DNA from: Mycolicibacillus parakoreensis
Lineage (GTDB): Bacteria; Actinomycetota; Actinomycetes; Mycobacteriales; Mycobacteriaceae
Assembly (NCBI RefSeq): GCF_022370835.2
Contig: NZ_CP092365.1
Coordinates: forward strand, 3,162,001 to 3,226,000
DNA length: 64,000 bases
Direction: 5' to 3'
Of the stretch, positions 22,223-31,435 are shown piece after piece. Below the pieces are notes generated by a model that saw nothing but the letters and a program-made list of their open reading frames with translations, did not search any database and was not told the origin of the DNA. The position numbers and the translations under genes were made by a program. Each line of letters starts with the position of its first letter. Within the stretch, counting starts at the first letter, position 1.

Positions 22223-23290
22223 TCAGCTCTGCTGCGGCGGAATCACCGCGGTCGGCGACTCGTCGGGGTATTCGATGACGTCGGTGCCCAGCTCGTTGGG
22301 CTGGTAGCTGCGGGTGTCGTCGAGCGACTCGCGGATCGCCTGCTGGGCGGCCTCGGGCAGCGTGTGCATGATCGAGCGCACCCGCTCCTGGCGCCGGTGC
22401 ACGGCCTGGCGGTCCGGCATCCCCGGCGAGGCGGAGAGCTGCGGCGGCACGCCTTCGACCTCCTCGACCCCGCCGTGGTGCTGGCCGGCGTCGAGCATGG
22501 CCTGCTCCTCGGCCATCGTCGACTCGTCCTTCTCCTCCGACATCCCGATCGGCCCGATCCGTCGGCCGTTGAGGAACTGTTTGACCACCGGCTCGTCGCT
22601 GGTCAGCAGCACCTCGCGCGGGCCGAACATGACCAGCTCCTTGCGGAAGAGCATGCCCATGTTGTCCGGCACGGTGCGCGCGATGTTGATGTTGTGGGTC
22701 ACGATGAGGATCGTGGCGTCGATCTGCGCGTTGATGTCGATGAGCAGCTGGCTCAGGTAGGCGGTGCGCACCGGGTCCAGACCGGAGTCCGGCTCGTCGC
22801 AGAGGATGATCTCCGGGTCGAGCACCAGCGCCCGGGCCAGCCCGGCACGCTTGCGCATACCCCCGGAGATCTCGCCGGGGAACTTCAGCTCGTCGCCGCC
22901 GAGGCCCACCAGGGAGAGCTTCTCCATGACGATGTCACGGATCTCGCCCTCTTTCTTCTTGGTGTGCTCACGCAGCGGGAAGGCGGTGTTGTCGAACAGG
23001 TTCATCGACCCGAACAGCGCCCCGTCCTGGAACAGCACCCCGAACAGGGTCCGGATCTCGTAGAGCTCCTTGGCCGAGCACTGGATGATGTCGGTGCCCT
23101 CGATCTTGATCGAGCCCCGTTCCGGGCGCAGCAGACCGATCAGCGACTTGAGGAACACCGATTTGCCGGTACCCGAGGGCCCCAGCAGAACGCTGACCTC
23201 ACCCGCCGGGATGGTCATCGTGACGTTCTCCCAGATTCGCGACGAGCCGAAGGACTTGGTCAGCCCCTCGACCTCGATTGCTACGCCCAC
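22223..23290 (-). CDS. mkl: MCE transport ATPase (Mkl/MceG, MlaF-like)
   Basis: A 355-residue ABC ATPase that energises MCE lipid importers; in mycobacteria one such ATPase serves several mce loci encoded elsewhere. Walker A GPSGTGKS (about residues 37-44), the signature ISGGMRKR and Walker B ILCDEPDSGLDP are intact, with a switch histidine in LIVTHN. After residue 240 there is a C-terminal tail of about 115 residues, acidic and proline/glutamine rich, of unknown role. GTG start at 23288-23290 with GGAAGGA 6 bases upstream. It is flanked by rplJL upstream and rpoBC downstream on the same strand, each separated by a hairpin, so it is probably a single-gene unit. Confidence 0.93.
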   Translation of the reverse strand: MGVAIEVEGLTKSFGSSRIWENVTMTIPAGEVSVLLGPSGTGKSVFLKSLIGLLRPERGSIKIEGTDIIQCSAKELYEIRTLFGVLFQDGALFGSMNLFDNTAFPLREHTKKKEGEIRDIVMEKLSLVGLGGDELKFPGEISGGMRKRAGLARALVLDPEIILCDEPDSGLDPVRTAYLSQLLIDINAQIDATILIVTHNINIARTVPDNMGMLFRKELVMFGPREVLLTSDEPVVKQFLNGRRIGPIGMSEEKDESTMAEEQAMLDAGQHHGGVEEVEGVPPQLSASPGMPDRQAVHRRQERVRSIMHTLPEAAQQAIRESLDDTRSYQPNELGTDVIEYPDESPTAVIPPQQS

Positions 23291-23446
23291 GCGACATCCT
23301 TCCGCTTGCGCTCGTGGCCACCTGCGTTACCTGTGTGGCACCCGTCACTGTAACTCACCGTGGGCCGCTGCATCACGTTTGTGTGCGGCCGCCGACTTTT
23401 GCTTGTCGCAGCACACTACGACAACAACCGCCTGCCGATGCCAGGA

Positions 23447-23475
23447 ACCCCCGGGATGGCGCGCATCCCGGGGGT
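23447..23475 (-). terminator. Hairpin terminator after rplL
   Basis: A 12-base-pair perfect stem (ACCCCCGGGATG at 23447-23458 with CATCCCGGGGGT at 23464-23475) and a five-base loop start 14 bases after the rplL stop. Weak T-rich bases follow on the minus strand. It should end the rplJ-rplL transcript. The rest of the 198-base gap before mkl shows nothing definite. Confidence 0.75.
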
Positions 23476-23488
23476 CCCTGAACGTCGA

Positions 23489-23884
23489 CTACTTGAGGGT
23501 GACGGTCGCCCCGGCAGCCTCGAGCTTGGTCTTCGCCTCGTCGGCGACGTCCTTGGCGACGCCTTCGAGCAGCGGCTTCGGTGCGCTGTCGACCAGGTCC
23601 TTGGCCTCCTTGAGGCCCAGGCCGGAGACGACCTCGCGCACCACCTTGATGACGCCGATCTTCTTGTCGCCGGCGGCCTCGAGGACGACGTCGAACTCCG
23701 ACTGCTCCTCGACGGCCTCCTCGGCACCACCGGCCGCGGCGCCGCCGGGCGCGGCGGCCACGGCGACCGGGGCGGCCGCGGTGACGTCGAAGGTCTCCTC
23801 GAACTTCTTCACGAAGTCCGACAGCTCCAGCAGGGTCATTTCCTTGAAGACGTCGAGCAGTTCGTCGGTGGACATCTTGGCCAT
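23489..23884 (-). CDS. rplL: 50S ribosomal protein L7/L12
   Basis: A 131-residue acidic protein forming the mobile ribosomal stalk that recruits and activates translational GTPases. The N-terminal dimerisation domain ([27 protein letters not shown]), an alanine/glycine hinge (about residues 38-58) and the C-terminal factor-binding domain ([23 protein letters not shown] ... [15 protein letters not shown]) are all visible. It follows rplJ by 61 bases. Several copies per ribosome are needed, so extra translation relative to rplJ is expected. A terminator hairpin follows. Confidence 0.98.
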   Translation of the reverse strand: MAKMSTDELLDVFKEMTLLELSDFVKKFEETFDVTAAAPVAVAAAPGGAAAGGAEEAVEEQSEFDVVLEAAGDKKIGVIKVVREVVSGLGLKEAKDLVDSAPKPLLEGVAKDVADEAKTKLEAAGATVTLK

Positions 23885-23945
23885 GGTGTGGGTCCTTTCC
23901 TAGTTACCAGGTGTGGGGTTTGTCGTTGTGCGGTGTGCGCCGGCG

Positions 23946-24542
23946 CTACCCGGCGCTCTCCGGGGCGTCCTCGCCGGCGTCGGCCGGGGCCTCGGCGGTC
24001 TCGGCGGTCTCGGGGGCTGCGGCGGCCTCGGCGGGCGTTTTGTCCTGCAGGGCCGCGGCCAGCCGGGCCACCTGCGAGGCGGGGGCGTTGAACAGCCCGG
24101 CCGCCTTGGTCAGGTTGGCCTTCATGGCACCGGCCAGCATCGACAGCAGCACCTCGCGGGACTCCAGGGAGGCGAGGTGCTCGACCTCGGCGACGCTGAG
24201 CGGGCGGCCGTCCATGTAGCCGCCCTTGATGACCAGCGCCTTGTGGTTCTTGGCGAAGTTCTTGATCGCCTTGGCGGCGTCGACCGGTTCCCCGTTGATG
24301 AACGCGATCGCCGTGGGGCCGACGAACAGCTCATCGAGGCCCTCGATGCCGGCCTTCGCGGCGGCCCGCTTGACCAGCGTGTTCTTGGCCACGGCGTAGG
24401 TGGCCGAACCGCTGAGCGAGCGGCGCAACTCGGCCAGGTTGCCCACCGTCAGGCCCCGGTATTCGGTGATGACGGTGGCGGTCGAAGCCGTGAACTGCTC
24501 GGCGATGTCCGCAACCGCGGCGGCCTTGTCAGCCCTCGCCAT
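23946..24542 (-). CDS. rplJ: 50S ribosomal protein L10
   Basis: A 198-residue protein that anchors L7/L12 dimers to the 50S base and autoregulates its own operon by binding the mRNA leader. The family core [20 protein letters not shown] and the C-terminal helical L12-binding part are visible; the last 30 residues are an alanine/glutamate-rich extension common in actinobacteria. ATG at 24540-24542 is preceded by AGGAGGT. The leader upstream carries an L10-type structure and a hairpin attenuator, and a promoter is visible at 24776-24805. Confidence 0.97.
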   Translation of the reverse strand: MARADKAAAVADIAEQFTASTATVITEYRGLTVGNLAELRRSLSGSATYAVAKNTLVKRAAAKAGIEGLDELFVGPTAIAFINGEPVDAAKAIKNFAKNHKALVIKGGYMDGRPLSVAEVEHLASLESREVLLSMLAGAMKANLTKAAGLFNAPASQVARLAAALQDKTPAEAAAAPETAETAEAPADAGEDAPESAG

Positions 24543-24611
24543 GCGTACCTCCTGGGGGTCGTATGGTGCCGGGTCGGTCGCCGTGGGAGAACACCGGTGA
24601 AACCCCGAGAA

Positions 24612-24740
24612 ACACGAACGCCCCGACGCAGGACGCGGTCGGGGCGTGAACAGCGACCGGCACGTGCCGATCGTGGTGCCTCGTCCTCCTGCGCAGGTCG
24701 CCGGGTCTGCCCGGGCCTTCCACCGATTACTCGGTGACCG
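24612..24740 (-). promoter_or_regulatory. Ribosomal protein L10 leader with hairpin attenuator
   Basis: The transcribed leader contains the actinobacterial L10-leader pattern (on the minus strand AGGCCCGGGCAGACCCGGCG followed by ACCTGCGCAGGAGGACGAGG). It is followed by a perfect nine-base-pair hairpin, CGCCCCGAC ... GTCGGGGCG (24619-24646), with T-rich sequence after it, which looks like an intrinsic attenuator. Established biology: L10 or the L10-L12 complex binds this leader when in excess and reduces expression of rplJ and rplL. The exact limits are approximate. Confidence 0.8.
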
Positions 24741-24775
24741 ACGGTCTTAGGTGGATCTGTGGTGCAACGGCGACC

Positions 24776-24805
24776 ACCTTAGCGCGGCCGGTGCCGCTCA
24801 GCCAA
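24776..24805 (-). promoter_or_regulatory. Promoter of rplJ-rplL
   Basis: On the minus strand TTGGCT (24805-24800), an 18-base spacer and TAAGGT (24781-24776) form a good sigma-A promoter. Transcription would start near 24769, giving a leader of about 225 bases. The -35 element overlaps the stop codon region of the sugar kinase gene. Confidence 0.65.
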
Positions 24806-25712
24806 AACGCCGTCGGGTCAACGCCGCCGCCCCGACCAGCCCGGCGTCGGCGCCGAGTTCGGCGGGCACCACCTGCAGCCCGCGCAGAAACGCCAGCCCG
24901 GCGTGGTCGGCCAGCGCGGCGCGCAGCGGGTCGAACAGCACCGCGCCGGCGCGCGCGACCCCGCCGCCGACCACGACGAGGTCCAGGTCGCAGGTCGCGG
25001 CGACCGAGACGATCATCGCGGCCAGCGCCGCGGTGCCCCGCGCGAACGCCGCCCGGGCCACCGGGTCGCCGGCGGCGGCCGACGCGGCCAGCGCCGCGGC
25101 GTCGGCGCCGGTCCAGCCCTGCGCGCGGGCCCAGTCGACCAGCGCCGGCGCGGCGGCGACGGTCTCCACGCAGCCCCGCCCGCCGCAGCGGCACGCCGCG
25201 CCGGCCGGGTCGATCACGACGTGCCCGACATGCCCGGCGTTGCCGGTGCGTCCCGGGTAGGGCAGACCGTCGAAGATGAGCCCGCCGCCGACACCGGTGG
25301 AGACCACCATGCCCAGCATGCCGGCCGCCCCGCGCCCGGCGCCGCGCCACGACTCGCCGAGCGCCATCGCCATGCCGTCGCCGCCGAGGTGCACCGCCAC
25401 CCCGGGCAGGGCGCTGCGCACCCGGGCCCGCAGCGGGAAGGCCCGCCACGACGCGATGTTGATGGGGCTCACGGTGCCGGCGGCGAGGTCGATCGGCCCG
25501 GCCGAGACCACCCCGGCGGCGCCGATCCGGCCCCCCGCGGTGCGTACCGCCGCGGCGATCAGCGCCGCGACCGCCGACCACACCGCCTCGGCGTCGCCGT
25601 CGGGGGTGGGACCGACCTCGGTGTGCCGCAGCGCGCCGGCCGCGTCGACGAGGCCGACGGCGATCGTGGTGCCGCCGATGTCGACGGCCAGGTCGGGTGC
25701 CGGTGCGCTCAC
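24798..25712 (-). CDS. ROK-family sugar kinase
   Basis: A 304-residue cytoplasmic kinase of the ROK group (glucokinase/N-acylglucosamine kinase type), phosphorylating a hexose with ATP. The N-terminal phosphate motif DIGGTTIAVGLVDAAG, the sugar-binding GNAGHVGHVVIDPAG and the zinc-binding CRCGGRGCVE are present. GTG start at 25710-25712 overlaps the mannosidase stop (GTGA), so it is coupled to that gene and probably phosphorylates a sugar released by it. It matches M. tuberculosis Rv0650. The intervening fabD2 of M. tuberculosis is missing here. The exact sugar is not known. Confidence 0.9.
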   Translation of the reverse strand: MSAPAPDLAVDIGGTTIAVGLVDAAGALRHTEVGPTPDGDAEAVWSAVAALIAAAVRTAGGRIGAAGVVSAGPIDLAAGTVSPINIASWRAFPLRARVRSALPGVAVHLGGDGMAMALGESWRGAGRGAAGMLGMVVSTGVGGGLIFDGLPYPGRTGNAGHVGHVVIDPAGAACRCGGRGCVETVAAAPALVDWARAQGWTGADAAALAASAAAGDPVARAAFARGTAALAAMIVSVAATCDLDLVVVGGGVARAGAVLFDPLRAALADHAGLAFLRGLQVVPAELGADAGLVGAAALTRRRFG

Positions 25713-28700
25713 CGCACGACCAGCCGGATCGCCGGGGTGTAGAGCAGCTGCCCGGCCCCGCCGATGCGGATCAGCGCCCACCAGCGGCCCGGGGCCAGCC
25801 ACCGCGGCGGCGCCACGGTGAAGGCCACCGCGGTGGTGCCGCCGGCGGGCACGGTCGCGCCGCGGCAGGCCGGCCCGGTCCACTCCCAGGTGCCCCACGG
25901 GCTGATCAGGTGCGCCTCGACCGCGAGGTCGGCGCGCGCGTCGGTGCCGACGGTGACGCTGATCTCGGCCTCGTCCCCGGCGGCGAGGTCGACGTCGGCG
26001 GGTTCGTCGACCAGATACAGCGTCCGCGCCGCGGCGGGCGCGCCGATGGTGACCAGGCACAGGTCCTCGACGGGTTGGCCCCAGGACGCGGGCAGATCGG
26101 GGTCGGTGAGCCGCAGCCGCGCGGCGACCGGGTACAGGCCGGTCGCCGCGCCGGCGGGCACGCCGACGGTCACCTCGGTGTCGATGTGCCCGCCGGGCGC
26201 CAGCCGCAGGGTGCGCCGCGGCGGTGTCGCCCAGCCCGCGGCGCCGGTGACCATGAGTTCGGCGGTCACGGTGGCGTCGGTGCAGTCGCTGGCGGCGGTG
26301 AGCCGCAGCGCCAGGCGCCCGCCGGGGTCCACCCGCGCGGTCCGCGGGTGCAGATACGCGACCGCGGGCAGTCCGCCGAGCGGGGCGGGCCCGCGGTTGT
26401 GCAGCCAGTACCGCGCGTCCAGCGGCTGGGCGGCCTCGGCGTCCAGCCGCCGATCGCGCCCGGGTGGCCCACCACGGCCGGTCACCGGGTCGAGGTCCAC
26501 ACCGGTGAGCACGGTGGCGACCTCGTAGCCGGCCAGCCGCTGCGGCCGGTCCCCGGCGCGGGGCCGTTCGAGCAGGTCGGCGCGGCCGAGCACGGTCAGC
26601 CGGCCCACCCCGGTCTGCAGGTCGACCTCGGCGGGGCGCCCGTGGGTCTCGGTGAGCCGCACGGTGACCGCGGCCGGGTCGACCGTGCGGGCGCTGCCGT
26701 GGGCCAGCGGGTTGCCGGTCGGTTTGACCGCGCCGACGCGCACCGCCCCGGCGGTGTCGGCCCGCAGCAGCGCGCCGGAGGCGGCCAGCCCGCCCGGCGC
26801 CGCGGTCGCGCTCACCGCCACCGCCTGCAACGGGGCGGCGAACCGGGCGGCGTGACCGGCGATGCCGGCGGCCCGCCAGTCGCCGTCGGCGGCGACCAGC
26901 GCGTAGTCGAAGGTGTGCGTCCAGTGCATCGACTGGAAGGCGCTCCCGTCCGGGGCGGTGCGCCGCGGCCCGTCGGTCCAGGCCCCCGACGGCCATCCGG
27001 TGCAGGACCGCAGCAGCGCGGTGTGCAGGGTGCCGGCGGTGTCCACGGCGACGCCGGGCACGCCGCGGTTGAGCAGCGCCACCGTGCGGTCGGCCGCGGG
27101 CTCGGGGCCCTCGCCCTCGTCGTGCGCCGGGGCCTGCTGGGTGACGGTGATCTCGGCGTCGTCGAGGTCGTCGACGAGCGCGTCGACGGCGGCCTGCCCG
27201 CCGGCGACGACGAGCACCGGCAGCGCCCGCGGCGCCCGCAGGTCCACGGTCCCGGCGTCGGGCACCCACACCGCGGCGAGCGGGGCCGCCGCCGGCACCC
27301 ACACCCGGGCGTGGCCGCGCTCGCTCAACTGCCGATCCAGCTCCGCGGTGTAGGCGGGGTCGGCGGCGGCCAGCACCGCGCGGGTGAAGGCGTTGCGCTG
27401 CGGGCCGCCGACGGCCAGGCGCACATCGGGCAGGTTGGAGTCGACGCTCAGGTCGCCGTAGCGCGGGCCGTCGGCGCTGCCGCAGGTGGCGGTCACCCCC
27501 GCACCGGCCAGCGCGACCAGCAGCGGCCGGGCGTCGGCGCCGGCACCGGCGGCCACCACCACCTCGGCGACGGCGATCGCGCGGGTGGTGGCGCCCAGGC
27601 GCACCCGCGCGGTGCTCGACAGCCCGAACCAGCGGTGCGCGGCGGTCTCCAACGTCCACGGCTGGGCGGCGGTGTCCACCGAGCGGCCGTCGGCGGTGTG
27701 CAGCAGCCCGAAGCCGCGGCCGATGACCACGTCACCGACCTCGGCGACCGGCATGGCCCCGGGGATCGGGCACGGCCAGCGCAGCCGCAGCAGGTCATCG
27801 GAGCCGGTGAACTCCGCGATGCGGGTGGTGCAGTCCACCCGGTCGATGCCGTGCCACACGGTCAGGGTCTGGGTGTAGGCCAGCCGGGTCCCGAAACGCC
27901 CGCCCAGCCGGCCGTGCACCACCAGCCGCTCCCCCAGCGGGCCGCGGTAGGCCTGCACCCGGTCGGCGGGGGTCTGCGCCGCGCCGTCCACCCGGCCGCT
28001 GGGCACCAGGTGCCACGGCCCCTCCCCGGAGCGCGGATGGGCCGGATACTCCTCGTAGAGGGCCAGTTCGTTGCCGACGGCACCGGCGGCGATCAGCTCC
28101 AGCCCACCGCGGCGCCACGACACCACCCCGCCGCCGCGGGCCGGGTCGACCTCGAGGCGGTGCTGGTCGTTGCCGATGCGGGTGCCGGCGATCGGCGTCC
28201 AGCCGGTGACGGTGTCGCTGGGCACCAGCCGGTAGCTCTGCCAGCCCAGCGACGGCACCCGGTCGGCGCGCCAGCTCACGGTGTGCCCGTCGTCGTCGAC
28301 GTGGGCCGGCACCGCCGAGCCGGCGACGTCGAGCACCCGCACCCCGGCCGGCAGCGGTGCGGCCAGGTGCACGGTGACCACGTCGGTGCGGTCCTCGGCG
28401 ACCGGGTTCCACACCACCACGTCGCGGGGCCCGCCGACCGCCGCCGACAGCGCCGCCAGTGCCTGGTCGCGCGCCGCGCTGCCCAGCGCCCAGGCGTCGC
28501 GCCACCCGGTCAGCAGATCCAGATACACCTGATCGGATTCCGAGCCGGTGATCGCGTCGTGGTGGGCGCCGTAGGCCAGCTGGGTCCACGCCTTGGTCAG
28601 CGCCGCGTGCGGGTAGGACACCCCGGTGAGCAGGGCCGCGAAGGTGGCGAAGCGTTCCGCGTCGCCCACCGCGTGCTCGGCGGCGCGGTGGGCCTGTTTG

Positions 28701-29920
28701 GTGTCGATGTAGGAGACCGCGCAGCCGGTGTAGATCGGGTTCATGTCGCGGGTCTGCGGGACCGGGTCCACGTGTCGGTCGGCCAGCTCGGCGCGCACCG
28801 CCGCGAAGAACTCCCGCGGCAGGGCGCAGACGAACCGCGGCCACGTGTAGCGGGCGGCCCAGTCGCGGTGGATCGCGGTGATCCACCGGTTCGGCGGGGT
28901 GAAGTCGGTGCCGACCGGCAGCAGCACGTTGCGGGTGGCGGCGACCTGTTTGAGCCCGCAGAACAGGGCGTAGACCGCCGCCTCGGCCTCGGCGAGATCG
29001 GCCGCGGCGTCCATCCACCAGCCGGCGGCGTAGTGGGCCGGCATGTAGTGGGTGAGCACGCCGCGCCCGCTGGGCGCGATCCACTCGAACTCGCTGGGGA
29101 ACTGCATGCGGCGCGGGTCCCCGTCGTCGGCCATCGGCCCCCACTGGTGGTGCGGGCCGCGTGCCCAGGCGGTGGAGGAAAGACCCGCCTCGGCGGCCAG
29201 CCCCGGGTACTGCGGGTCGTGGCCGAACACGTCGAGCTGCCAGCCGGTGGCCGGGTGCGCGCCCATCACGTCACGCTGGAAGCCGAGGCCGTGGACCAGG
29301 TTGCGCACCGTGGTCTCGGCCCCGGTCAGCGTCGTCGACGGTTCGTTGTAGCTGCCGCCGGTCACCTCCACGCGTCCGGCCTCGATGAGCCGGCGCAGCT
29401 CGGCACGGTCCTGCGGATGGGTGTCCCAGTACGGCTTGAGGTAGTCCAGTTCGGCGAGCACGAACTTGTACTGCGGGTCGCGGCGGGCGCGCTCGAGGTG
29501 CGCGGCGACCAGGTTGAGCCCGTTGTCCTGGCGGCACGCGCCGGGCGGGTCCTCGGTCCAGGCGCTGGTGTAGTTGGCCTGGGTGTTCCACCAGACCGGG
29601 TCGTAGTGGAAATGGCCGACCAAAAACATCGTCCAGCCCGGCTCGGCGACGGTGAGGGTGAACTCGGTCCCGGTGTCGGCGTGCTCGCCGGTGTGCAGCC
29701 GCGTGTGGCGGCGCTGCCCGGGCACCGCGCCGCGCACCTGCACCGGGATCTCGAGACGGTCGCCGGACGGGTCGGCCACGGCGCGTCCGGACACCCCGTC
29801 CCCGGCGATGCGCACCGGGGTGGGGGTCACGCAGCCGGTGTAGCTCACAGCGACCAGCTGCTGGGGGTCCTCGGCCGGCCCGACGAACAACTCGGTCGCC
29901 TCGACGCTGAGAACCCGCAT
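25709..29920 (-). CDS. GH38-type alpha-mannosidase (Rv0648-like), large
   Basis: A 1403-residue glycoside hydrolase family 38 protein; the family removes alpha-linked mannose with retention. The zinc/substrate motif HFHYDPVWW (about residues 96-104), the nucleophile segment GWQLDVFGHDPQ and the later AYGAHHDAITGSESDQVYLDLL fit GH38. No signal peptide is seen. The ATG at 29918-29920 is used; the frame upstream is open but unsupported. It is longer than I recall for M. tuberculosis Rv0648 (about 1215 residues); the extra length seems to be in the C-terminal beta-rich part, after residue about 950, rich in VTV/LRL strands. It is coupled to the ROK kinase by a four-base overlap and divergent from the ubiB-like gene. 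Natural substrate unknown. Confidence 0.88.
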   Translation of the reverse strand: MRVLSVEATELFVGPAEDPQQLVAVSYTGCVTPTPVRIAGDGVSGRAVADPSGDRLEIPVQVRGAVPGQRRHTRLHTGEHADTGTEFTLTVAEPGWTMFLVGHFHYDPVWWNTQANYTSAWTEDPPGACRQDNGLNLVAAHLERARRDPQYKFVLAELDYLKPYWDTHPQDRAELRRLIEAGRVEVTGGSYNEPSTTLTGAETTVRNLVHGLGFQRDVMGAHPATGWQLDVFGHDPQYPGLAAEAGLSSTAWARGPHHQWGPMADDGDPRRMQFPSEFEWIAPSGRGVLTHYMPAHYAAGWWMDAAADLAEAEAAVYALFCGLKQVAATRNVLLPVGTDFTPPNRWITAIHRDWAARYTWPRFVCALPREFFAAVRAELADRHVDPVPQTRDMNPIYTGCAVSYIDTKQAHRAAEHAVGDAERFATFAALLTGVSYPHAALTKAWTQLAYGAHHDAITGSESDQVYLDLLTGWRDAWALGSAARDQALAALSAAVGGPRDVVVWNPVAEDRTDVVTVHLAAPLPAGVRVLDVAGSAVPAHVDDDGHTVSWRADRVPSLGWQSYRLVPSDTVTGWTPIAGTRIGNDQHRLEVDPARGGGVVSWRRGGLELIAAGAVGNELALYEEYPAHPRSGEGPWHLVPSGRVDGAAQTPADRVQAYRGPLGERLVVHGRLGGRFGTRLAYTQTLTVWHGIDRVDCTTRIAEFTGSDDLLRLRWPCPIPGAMPVAEVGDVVIGRGFGLLHTADGRSVDTAAQPWTLETAAHRWFGLSSTARVRLGATTRAIAVAEVVVAAGAGADARPLLVALAGAGVTATCGSADGPRYGDLSVDSNLPDVRLAVGGPQRNAFTRAVLAAADPAYTAELDRQLSERGHARVWVPAAAPLAAVWVPDAGTVDLRAPRALPVLVVAGGQAAVDALVDDLDDAEITVTQQAPAHDEGEGPEPAADRTVALLNRGVPGVAVDTAGTLHTALLRSCTGWPSGAWTDGPRRTAPDGSAFQSMHWTHTFDYALVAADGDWRAAGIAGHAARFAAPLQAVAVSATAAPGGLAASGALLRADTAGAVRVGAVKPTGNPLAHGSARTVDPAAVTVRLTETHGRPAEVDLQTGVGRLTVLGRADLLERPRAGDRPQRLAGYEVATVLTGVDLDPVTGRGGPPGRDRRLDAEAAQPLDARYWLHNRGPAPLGGLPAVAYLHPRTARVDPGGRLALRLTAASDCTDATVTAELMVTGAAGWATPPRRTLRLAPGGHIDTEVTVGVPAGAATGLYPVAARLRLTDPDLPASWGQPVEDLCLVTIGAPAAARTLYLVDEPADVDLAAGDEAEISVTVGTDARADLAVEAHLISPWGTWEWTGPACRGATVPAGGTTAVAFTVAPPRWLAPGRWWALIRIGGAGQLLYTPAIRLVVR

Positions 29921-30046
29921 CACCGCACTGTACGGCCGCGACCGCCGCCGCGATGCGATTCGACCGTCGCCCCACACGGCGACGCCGCTGGTGAGGACGC
30001 TCACGATAGTTGCGAGCCGGAAGCGGTGATTTGGCAGACTACGGGA

Positions 30047-31432
30047 ATGACTCCCACCAACAACCGTGAGGTGGCCAAGCTGGACCGGGTGCCGCTGCCG
30101 GTCGAGGCCGCCCGACTCGGCGCGACCGGGTGGCAGGTGACCCGCACGTCGCTGCGGGTGCTGACCAGCCTGCCCGGGCGCGGGTCCCTGCAGCACAAGG
30201 TGATCCGGCAGATCCCTCGGGCCTTCGCCGACCTGGGGCCCACCTACGTGAAGTTCGGCCAGATCATCGCGTCAAGCCCCGGGGCGTTCGGCGAACCGCT
30301 GTCGCGGGAGTTCCGCAGCCTGCTCGACGCGGTGCCCCCCGCCGACCTCGCCGCGGTCCAGAAGCTGTTCATCGAGGAGCTCGGCGCCCCACCGGAGGAG
30401 TTGTTCGCCCGCTTCGATCCCGCGCCGATCGCGTCGGCGTCGATCGCCCAGGTGCACTTCGCCACCCTGCACAGCGGCGAGGACGTCGTCGTCAAGATCC
30501 AGCGTCCCGGCATCCGCCGCCGCGTCGCCGCCGACCTGCAGATCCTCAAACGCTTCGCCCAGCTGGTGGAGGTCGCCAAACTGGGCCGGCGACTGTCCGC
30601 CCAGGACGTGGTGGCCGACTTCGCCGACAACCTCGCCGAGGAGCTCGACTTCCGCATCGAGGCCCAGTCGATGCAGACCTGGGTGACGCACCTGCATGCC
30701 TCGCCGCTGGGGCAGAACATCAAGGTGCCCGACGTGCACTGGGACTACACCAGCCGGCGGGTGCTGACCATGGAGCGGGTGTCGGGCATCCGCATCGACA
30801 ACGCCACCGCGATCCGCAAGGCCGGATTCGACGGGGTGGAGCTGGTCAAGGCGCTGTTGTTCGCGACGTTCGAGGGCGGCCTGCGCCACGGGCTGTTCCA
30901 CGGCGACCTGCACGCCGGCAACCTTCTGGTCGACGAGGCGGGCCGGGTGGTGTTCCTCGACTTCGGCATCATGGGCCGCATCGATCCGCGCACCCGCTGG
31001 CTGCTGCGCGAACTGGTCTATGCGCTGCTGGTCAAAAAGGACCACGCCGCCGCCGGCAAGATCGTGGTGCTGATGGGCGCGGTCGGCACGGTCAAACCGG
31101 AGGGCCAGGCCGCCAAGGACCTGGAGGCGTTCGCCACCCCGCTGACGATGACGTCGCTGGGTGATCTGTCCTACGCCGAGATCGGCCGGCAGCTCTCCGC
31201 GCTGGCCGACGCCTACGACGTGAAACTCCCCCGCGAACTGGTGCTGATCGGCAAACAGTTCCTCTACGTGGAGCGCTACATGAAACTGTTGGCGCCGAGG
31301 TGGCAGATGATGTCCGATCCGCAACTGACCGGGTATTTCGCCAACTTCATGGTCGATGTGAGCCGCGAACACCGCGACGATCCCGCCGCCGCCGTCGCCG
31401 CGGTCGAGACCCCCGCCGACGGCGAGGCCTAG
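30047..31432 (+). CDS. UbiB/ABC1-family atypical kinase (Rv0647c-like)
   Basis: A 461-residue protein of the ABC1/UbiB/ADCK family, atypical ATP-binding kinases linked to quinone and lipid metabolism. The diagnostic KFGQ motif in PTYVKFGQIIASSPG, the lysine motif VVKIQRPG, HGDLHAGNLL (catalytic loop) and DFGIMG are all present. No membrane helix is evident at the ends. The ATG at 30047 lacks a clear ribosome binding site. It is followed after three bases by lipG, the same pair as Rv0647c-Rv0646c in M. tuberculosis, and is divergent from the mannosidase gene. Mycobacteria use menaquinone, so a role in ubiquinone synthesis cannot be assumed. Confidence 0.9.
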   Translation: MTPTNNREVAKLDRVPLPVEAARLGATGWQVTRTSLRVLTSLPGRGSLQHKVIRQIPRAFADLGPTYVKFGQIIASSPGAFGEPLSREFRSLLDAVPPADLAAVQKLFIEELGAPPEELFARFDPAPIASASIAQVHFATLHSGEDVVVKIQRPGIRRRVAADLQILKRFAQLVEVAKLGRRLSAQDVVADFADNLAEELDFRIEAQSMQTWVTHLHASPLGQNIKVPDVHWDYTSRRVLTMERVSGIRIDNATAIRKAGFDGVELVKALLFATFEGGLRHGLFHGDLHAGNLLVDEAGRVVFLDFGIMGRIDPRTRWLLRELVYALLVKKDHAAAGKIVVLMGAVGTVKPEGQAAKDLEAFATPLTMTSLGDLSYAEIGRQLSALADAYDVKLPRELVLIGKQFLYVERYMKLLAPRWQMMSDPQLTGYFANFMVDVSREHRDDPAAAVAAVETPADGEA

Positions 31433-31435
31433 CGC

